The translations under genes and the position numbers were made by a program. A model generated the notes under the pieces. The model was not told where the DNA came from. It was given only the letters and a program-made list of their open reading frames with translations, and did not search any database. Below are positions 6,697 to 7,005 of a DNA stretch of 7,005 nucleotides, piece by piece; position 1 is the first letter of the stretch, and each line of letters opens with the position of its first letter. The DNA is taken from assembly GCA_029564595.1 (NCBI GenBank), contig JAKQPS010000029.1, positions 1 through 7,005 on the forward strand, in the 5' to 3' direction. Source of the DNA: a bacterium. GTDB taxonomy: Bacteria > UBP15 > UBA6099.

Positions 6697-7005
6697 CTTG
6701 AAGAGGGCGAAAGCGCAATGCCTGAAAGATACCCTGAGATACCCGCAATAATGATTCCATCATTAGAAGCGTATGAAGCAGACAGAATAACGACGGCGTC
6801 GGGAACTGTGGAATTTCCCGGCGGGAGAATACTAGGCCATGTGAAAAAAGAGACTAAAGACGGAGTGAACAGAATCATAATTGATGGCGACGTGGGCATA
6901 TTACTAACTAAGGACAACACAGGCGGTGTTCTTCGCCTCGACTTCTCATCCAAACCAATCGAAACCGTGAAAGCGTTGTTCAGCGACTTTCCTGACAGTT
7001 TCCAC
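6628..7005 (+). CDS. Secreted protein of unknown function with signal peptide (3' partial)
   Basis: The frame is open from ATG 6628 to the window edge, giving 126 residues, and it continues beyond. The N-terminus is a standard Sec signal peptide: MKLR, a hydrophobic core (GILTVTLLAIVSSIV), then ARA at 21-23, with predicted cleavage before Leu24. There is no lipobox Cys. The mature part starts acidic (LEEGESAMPERYPEIP). It continues with strands such as SGTVEFPGGRILGHV, RIIIDGDVGILL and GVLRLDFSS, suggesting a beta-rich protein, and then a probable helix around IETVKALF. I do not recognise the family. An ATG at 6598, in the same frame, would add ten polar residues before the signal peptide and is less likely. 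The gene follows the giant gene by 26 bases on the same strand, so cotranscription and a shared role at the cell envelope are likely but unproven. Confidence 0.85.
   Translation, partial: MKLRVGILTVTLLAIVSSIVARALEEGESAMPERYPEIPAIMIPSLEAYEADRITTASGTVEFPGGRILGHVKKETKDGVNRIIIDGDVGILLTKDNTGGVLRLDFSSKPIETVKALFSDFPDSFH

Noticed and set aside
6570-6953. Minus-strand open frame of 127 codons across the gene junction
   Set aside because: It covers the Shine-Dalgarno and signal peptide of the + strand gene, and its product shows no recognisable features.

Overview
The window is almost entirely one giant gene read on the + strand, followed by the beginning of a second gene on the same strand. No RNA gene, insertion sequence, CRISPR array or non-coding stretch over 30 bases is visible, and I see no convincing promoter or terminator. 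The first gene (2-6601) is open at the left edge, so its true start and any signal peptide lie upstream. At least 2199 residues are present. It encodes a very long, cysteine-poor, all-beta-looking protein built of immunoglobulin-like modules, as expected of an exported surface or extracellular protein. Residues below are numbered so that the GTG at position 5 is residue 1.

Layout of the giant protein: (i) residues 1-1004, nine Ig/FlgD-like modules, each marked by a tryptophan about every 115 residues and joined by linkers of the type VDxxxP or IDxxxP; (ii) residues 1006-1219, a concanavalin A-like (LamG-type) domain; (iii) residues 1222-1576, three diverged copies of a module I cannot assign to a named family; (iv) residues 1587-1847, a fibronectin type III-like unit whose two conserved halves are about 185 residues apart, with a helical segment between; (v) residues 1850-1957, a fourth copy of the unassigned module; (vi) residues 1966-2198, two more Ig-like domains joined by a short Gly linker, ending in EGCQ with no anchor or sorting signal.

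The second gene (6628 to beyond 7005) has a clear Shine-Dalgarno and a signal peptide with an ARA cleavage site. It lies 26 bases after the stop of the first gene and is probably cotranscribed with it. Its mature part is not recognised. The pair looks like an export-related operon: a giant beta-sandwich adhesin-like or structural protein plus a smaller exported partner. A functional link is inference from position only.

Organism: a bacterium with strong Shine-Dalgarno use. FlgD-type Ig modules and F-S-P-N-G-D-G motifs in giant proteins occur in Bacteroidetes/FCB bacteria and in several uncultured lineages (for example Elusimicrobia- or Omnitrophica-like genomes). The phylum cannot be fixed from this window. 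By hand-counted sample lines, GC falls from roughly 60-70% in the first 2.4 kb to about 33-58% after about 3 kb. The change lies near the boundary between the nine-module array and the ConA-like domain, suggesting the protein may be a composite of parts with different histories.
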